Assembly (NCBI RefSeq): GCF_902771435.1
Contig: NZ_CACXXB010000003.1
Coordinates: 58,734-122,733, forward strand
Direction: 5' to 3'
Length of the DNA: 64,000 nucleotides
Source: an uncultured Methanobrevibacter sp.
GTDB taxonomy: Archaea; Methanobacteriota; Methanobacteria; Methanobacteriales; Methanobacteriaceae
In this document: piece after piece, positions 60,859 through 64,000 of the stretch
Layout of the letters: the number at the start of each line of letters is the position of its first letter
Numbering within the stretch: position 1 is the first letter of the stretch
The notes under the pieces: generated by a model
Told to the model about the DNA's origin: nothing
Databases searched by the model: none
Seen by the model: only the letters and a program-made list of their open reading frames with translations
Translations under genes and position numbers: made by a program

Positions 60859-62367
60859 TTACTTATTCTTTTTTTGTCTTTTCATATCATGCTGGTGTTT
60901 TACAGCATTTTGATAGGATCCTACTGCAGCTGAAATTGCAGCAATTTTTTTACTAGGCATGAAAGTTGATTTTAGTTTGTTTACGTATTCCGCATCCTCT
61001 TCAATAACGTTTACCATTTCAACATCAATGTCCTTTTTGTTTTGGTCAATGAAGTGTGTATTCAAGTCTCCGGAAAGGAAATTTGCATTTTTCAAAACGG
61101 CCTTATGGAATGGAATGGTGGTTTTAACACCCAAAATGACGTATTCTCTTAATGCCCTTTGCATTTTGGTGATTGCATCTTCCCTGTTTCTTCCGTATGT
61201 AATGAGTTTGGAAATCATTGAATCGTAAAAGGTAGGAATGGTATAGTTCATGTAAACTCCACTGTCTAAACGTACACCAGGTCCTCCCGGTGATCTGTAA
61301 CCTGTAATTCTTCCAGGGTTTGGTGCAAAGTCATTCAATGGGTCTTCTGCATTGATACGACATTCAATTGCATGTCCTGAAACAGTAATGTCACTTTGTT
61401 GGTAGGTCAGCTCTTCACCTGCTGCAATTTTAATCTGTTCTTTAATCAAATCAGTGTTTGTAATGAGTTCTGTAATAGGGTGTTCCACTTGTATACGTGT
61501 GTTCATTTCAAGGAAATAGTAGTCTCCATTGTCATATAGGAATTCAACGGTACCTGCACTTTTATATCCGATATATTCTGCAGCTTTAACCGCACTGCCT
61601 CCCATTTGTTCCCTAAGCTCATCTGTCATGATTGGGGATGGTGCCTCTTCGAGAAGCTTTTGATGTCTTCTTTGAATGGAACATTCCCTGTCTGCAACAT
61701 GGATTACGTTTCCGTGTTCGTCAGCTAAAAGCTGGAATTCAATGTGACGTGGTTTTTCAAGATATTTTTCAATAAATACTGTTGAATCTCCGAAGTTTGT
61801 AGCTGCAACAGATTGGGTGGTTTCAATTGCGTTTACAAGTTCCTCTTCACTGTAAACTGCACGCATACCTATTCCTCCACCTCCTGCTGAAGCTTTTACA
61901 ATTACAGGATATCCAATTTGGGCTGCAATTTCTTTCGCTTCTTCAACATCGGTGATTCCTTCAGGTGTACCTTCAATAACAGGAACTCCTGCTTTTTTCA
62001 TGAGAGCTTTTGATGTAATTTTATCTCCCATTTTGTTAATTGCGTCCCCTGTAGGACCTATAAGTTTAATTCCATTTTTTTCACATTCTTCTCCAAGTTT
62101 GGCATTTTCAGCTAAAAATCCGTAACCTGGGTGTATCGCATCTGCTCCACAGTCTTTTGCAATGCCTATAATTTTTTCTATATTCAAATAAGATTTTGCC
62201 GGTGAAGGGTTTCCTAAAGGATAACTTTCATCAGCGTATTTTGTATATAAAGAAGTTTTATCGGCATCAGAATAGATTGCGGCTGTGGTGATTCCAAGTT
62301 CGTTACATGCACGCATAACTCTTATTGCGATTTCTCCTCTATTTGCAATTAATACTTTTTCAAACAT
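60859..62367 (-). CDS. pycA: Pyruvate carboxylase subunit A (biotin carboxylase)
   Basis: Carboxylates biotin with ATP and bicarbonate; with PycB it makes oxaloacetate from pyruvate. [20 protein letters not shown] at the start, [11 protein letters not shown], the ATP-grasp loop [12 protein letters not shown] near 158, [18 protein letters not shown], and [16 protein letters not shown] near 278. 502 residues, with a ~50-residue basic tail beyond the core that matches PycA rather than bacterial AccC. pycB is not in the window. Upstream it is divergent from the METTL5-like gene. Confidence 0.94.
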   Translation of the reverse strand: MFEKVLIANRGEIAIRVMRACNELGITTAAIYSDADKTSLYTKYADESYPLGNPSPAKSYLNIEKIIGIAKDCGADAIHPGYGFLAENAKLGEECEKNGIKLIGPTGDAINKMGDKITSKALMKKAGVPVIEGTPEGITDVEEAKEIAAQIGYPVIVKASAGGGGIGMRAVYSEEELVNAIETTQSVAATNFGDSTVFIEKYLEKPRHIEFQLLADEHGNVIHVADRECSIQRRHQKLLEEAPSPIMTDELREQMGGSAVKAAEYIGYKSAGTVEFLYDNGDYYFLEMNTRIQVEHPITELITNTDLIKEQIKIAAGEELTYQQSDITVSGHAIECRINAEDPLNDFAPNPGRITGYRSPGGPGVRLDSGVYMNYTIPTFYDSMISKLITYGRNREDAITKMQRALREYVILGVKTTIPFHKAVLKNANFLSGDLNTHFIDQNKKDIDVEMVNVIEEDAEYVNKLKSTFMPSKKIAAISAAVGSYQNAVKHQHDMKRQKKNK

Positions 62368-62443
62368 GTGAAAACCTCAAAGTAATTTTTTTATACTAAT
62401 ATAATATTATATAATAAATAATTATTAAATATGTTGATTTTCT

Positions 62444-63079
62444 ATGAAAAAAATTAATAAAAAAAGGCATTTGGAAATGAAACTTCAGTCAATTCCACCT
62501 CACCCAAATCCCAAGGTTGGCCTTGAACAGTATACAACCCCTGCAATAATTTCTGCAGATTTGATTTGGAATGCAAATTCCCTTGGAGACATTGAAAATA
62601 GAAATGTTCTTGATTTGGGCTGCGGCAGCGGTATTTTTACAATTGCATCTGCGTTAATGGGTGCAAATTCAGCATGTGGTGTGGATGTGGATGAGGAATC
62701 CATCAGACTGGCCAGCCAGACTTCAGAGAAACTGGAGCTGGACAATGTAGAGTATGTTTTAAGTGATGTCTGTGATTATGATGGTGCCTTTAAAGCAGAT
62801 ACAATAATCCAAAATCCCCCTTTCGGATCTCAAAGGAAAGCAAAAACTGGGGTTGATTTGAATTTTGTAAAAAAGGCATGTCAACTCGAAGCCAGCGTTT
62901 TATATTCATTTCATATGGCATCAACAGAGGAATTCCTAATTGATTTTTATCAGAATAACGGTTTGAATATCACTCATATATTCAGATACAATTTCCCAAT
63001 TCCGAAGATTTATGAGTTTCACACCAAAGAAAAACAAGATGTTAATGTTATTGTATTTAGAGCGTTATTTGATTTTTAA
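62444..63079 (+). CDS. METTL5-like RNA N6-adenine methyltransferase
   Basis: A 211-residue SAM-dependent methylase. LEQYTTPAIISADLIW is followed by VLDLGCGSGIFTIASALMGA near 60, and the catalytic IIQNPPFGSQRKAKTGVDLNFV holds NPPF as in METTL5-type m6A enzymes that act on small-subunit rRNA in eukaryotes. The target in archaea is inferred. The message is probably leaderless. Confidence 0.87.
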   Translation: MKKINKKRHLEMKLQSIPPHPNPKVGLEQYTTPAIISADLIWNANSLGDIENRNVLDLGCGSGIFTIASALMGANSACGVDVDEESIRLASQTSEKLELDNVEYVLSDVCDYDGAFKADTIIQNPPFGSQRKAKTGVDLNFVKKACQLEASVLYSFHMASTEEFLIDFYQNNGLNITHIFRYNFPIPKIYEFHTKEKQDVNVIVFRALFDF

Positions 63080-63189
63080 TTTTCTTTTAATTTGTATTTT
63101 TTTTATTTTTTTATAACCTGAAACAATACCTTTATATAGGGGTTGTTACATATTTTATATTAATATATTCTCTGAGTATAAAAAAGTTG

Positions 63190-63232
63190 GTAGCATAAAA
63201 AGAAGCTACGGATATTATAATTGATATAATAT
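63190..63232. other. Two short inverted repeats before the last gene
   Basis: GTAGC/GCTAC (63190-63194 with 63205-63209) and ATATTATA/TATAATAT (63212-63219 with 63225-63232). A TATA-like CTTTATATA near 63130 lies upstream. A short RNA or an operator is possible; evidence is thin. Confidence 0.3.
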
Positions 63233-63284
63233 TTTGTAAATGTGTAAGTCTATTTAGTGATAGCTATATAAATGTAGGGTAATC

Positions 63285-63292
63285 TTTATATA
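63285..63292 (+). promoter_or_regulatory. TATA box of the last gene
   Basis: TTTATATA centred ~28 bases before the ATG at 63317, with no ribosome binding site between, so the message is likely leaderless. Confidence 0.6.
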
Positions 63293-63316
63293 CTTTGCTT
63301 AACATATTGTTTAGTA

Positions 63317-64000
63317 ATGTATAAAGATGAGCTATCTATATTTATTCCAAATTCATTTCTTTCTGAGTCTAAAGACCTTAAAATTCGTACTTATAAAGTC
63401 GGGATTTTAGGAAGAGCTTTAGCTATTTTTCAAGCAGATAATGTGGTTATTTATAATGATAATCATGATAAAAATGAAGATGGAGATCTTGATGGAGATT
63501 TTATTGCTGAAGTTTTGAGCTATATGAATACCCCTCAATATCTGAGGAAAAAGGCATTCCCTATAAGACCGGAACTAAAGCATGTTGGAATTCTTCCACC
63601 GCTTAGGACTCCTCATCATCCTGTTAATAATCAGCCAGACGTGGGTGATTATAGGCAAGGTTTCACTGTAAAGAGAAATAAGAAAGGAACTTTTGTTGAT
63701 ATAGGTATGGATAAACTTGCATTCTGTAAAGAGCAACTTTCTGTCAAAAAAATATTTGACTTTAAGATAACTAAGATTGCTAAGAAAGAAGTAATAGTCA
63801 CACCTGATAAACCAGATGACGTTTACTGGGGATATAATGTAATATCCTCTAATAAGAGTCTTAAAAATAGCTTAAAATTAATTAAACCTGATCTTGTTGT
63901 GGAAACTACAAGATATGGAGATTATATTGATTCTATTTTTGATGAATTAAAACATAAAGTAGATGAATGTAAAAGTATTGCTATTTTATTTGGTGGCCCT
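63317..64000 (+). CDS. Putative SPOUT-type RNA (uridine-N3) methyltransferase, 5' part
   Basis: The frame is open from ATG 63317 to the end of the window (228 residues), so the C-terminus is missing. It begins KDELSIFIPNSFL; LKIRTYKVGILGRALAIFQ, then YLRKKAFPIRPELKHVGILPPLRTPHHP is the mark of the DUF171/SPOUT methyltransferase family, with an OB-type insert (GFTVKRNKKGTFVDIGMD). It ends in SIAILFGGP, the SAM-knot region. In many archaea this gene precedes rpl3 and the ribosomal protein operon, which may begin just past the window. Confidence 0.85.
   Translation, partial: MYKDELSIFIPNSFLSESKDLKIRTYKVGILGRALAIFQADNVVIYNDNHDKNEDGDLDGDFIAEVLSYMNTPQYLRKKAFPIRPELKHVGILPPLRTPHHPVNNQPDVGDYRQGFTVKRNKKGTFVDIGMDKLAFCKEQLSVKKIFDFKITKIAKKEVIVTPDKPDDVYWGYNVISSNKSLKNSLKLIKPDLVVETTRYGDYIDSIFDELKHKVDECKSIAILFGGP

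Overview
The window is chromosomal DNA of a methanogenic archaeon of the order Methanobacteriales, most likely a Methanobrevibacter of the gut/rumen type. The evidence is combined: AT-rich DNA; archaeal TATA boxes with ~26-nt spacing to starts; SRP RNA and an archaeal tRNA; a thermosome subunit; HdrC/HdrB; an 8-cluster FwdF-like polyferredoxin; six methanogenesis-marker genes (mmp2, 3, 5, 6, 15, 17); a NifB; and a secreted protein combining pseudomurein-binding repeats with a transglutaminase-like protease, which implies a pseudomurein cell wall. I saw no insertion sequence, integrase, prophage or CRISPR array.

Layout. 1-4.2 kb: thermosome 3' end, cbiZ (corrinoid salvage) and an overlapping pair of FilR1-type regulators. 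4.2-7 kb: an alcohol dehydrogenase with a long hairpin-rich leader, npdG (F420H2:NADP oxidoreductase) and a small ABM-fold protein. 7-12.7 kb: bacterial-type exonuclease VII (xseAB), a large PEP/pyruvate-binding-domain protein, a PRC-barrel protein, pyrE and moaB. 12.7-15.2 kb: a hairpin-rich spacer, a second FilR1-type pair with an extra small winged-helix gene, and an 11-bp phased repeat array in front of it. 15.2-19.6 kb: nob1, a DUF2117 gene, mmp2, a Cys-rich miniprotein, a DUF4013 membrane protein and a secreted thermonuclease. 19.8-25 kb: mmp3-mmp6-mmp5-mmp15-mmp17-nifB, a likely unit for maturation and activation of methyl-coenzyme M reductase. 25-30.3 kb: secreted Ig-like protein, Mn-pyrophosphatase, mtnA with a long stem-loop leader, trm5 and dphB. 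30.3-31.1 kb: two homologous elements that look like small RNA genes on the minus strand, then a decayed 3-hydroxyacyl-CoA dehydrogenase gene. 31.2-34.5 kb: membrane-anchored Ig-like protein, a second Cys-rich miniprotein, a ribbon-helix-helix-like miniprotein, a coiled-coil protein, a PsbP-like protein and a TGT-like protein. 34.7-39.7 kb: hdrC (with an unusual acidic N-terminal extension), hdrB, conserved hypotheticals, a phosphoesterase, 2-phosphoglycerate kinase and a CBS protein. 39.9-40.3 kb: SRP RNA and tRNA-Ser(GCT). 40.3-44 kb: CDF transporter, aminotransferase and B12-binding-type radical SAM protein on the minus strand. 44.4-47.4 kb: the pseudomurein-binding protein. 47.4-64 kb: coaD, ferredoxin, fwdF, two class III (pilin-type) signal peptide proteins, rqcH, DUF2070, GNAT, fumarase beta subunit, a SelA-like PLP enzyme, birA-pycA, a METTL5-like methylase and the start of a SPOUT RNA methyltransferase.

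How parts fit. HdrCB, the FwdF-like polyferredoxin and the mmp/nifB cluster all serve methanogenesis from CO2. adh-npdG would link alcohol oxidation to F420 reduction. pycA and birA supply oxaloacetate, and the fumarase subunit sits in the incomplete reductive TCA branch. The most promising undescribed items are the tandem pair of putative small RNAs at 30.3-30.7 kb with an identical anti-Shine-Dalgarno loop, the duplicated two-gene FilR1 regulator module with its phased repeat array, and the two related Cys-rich miniproteins.
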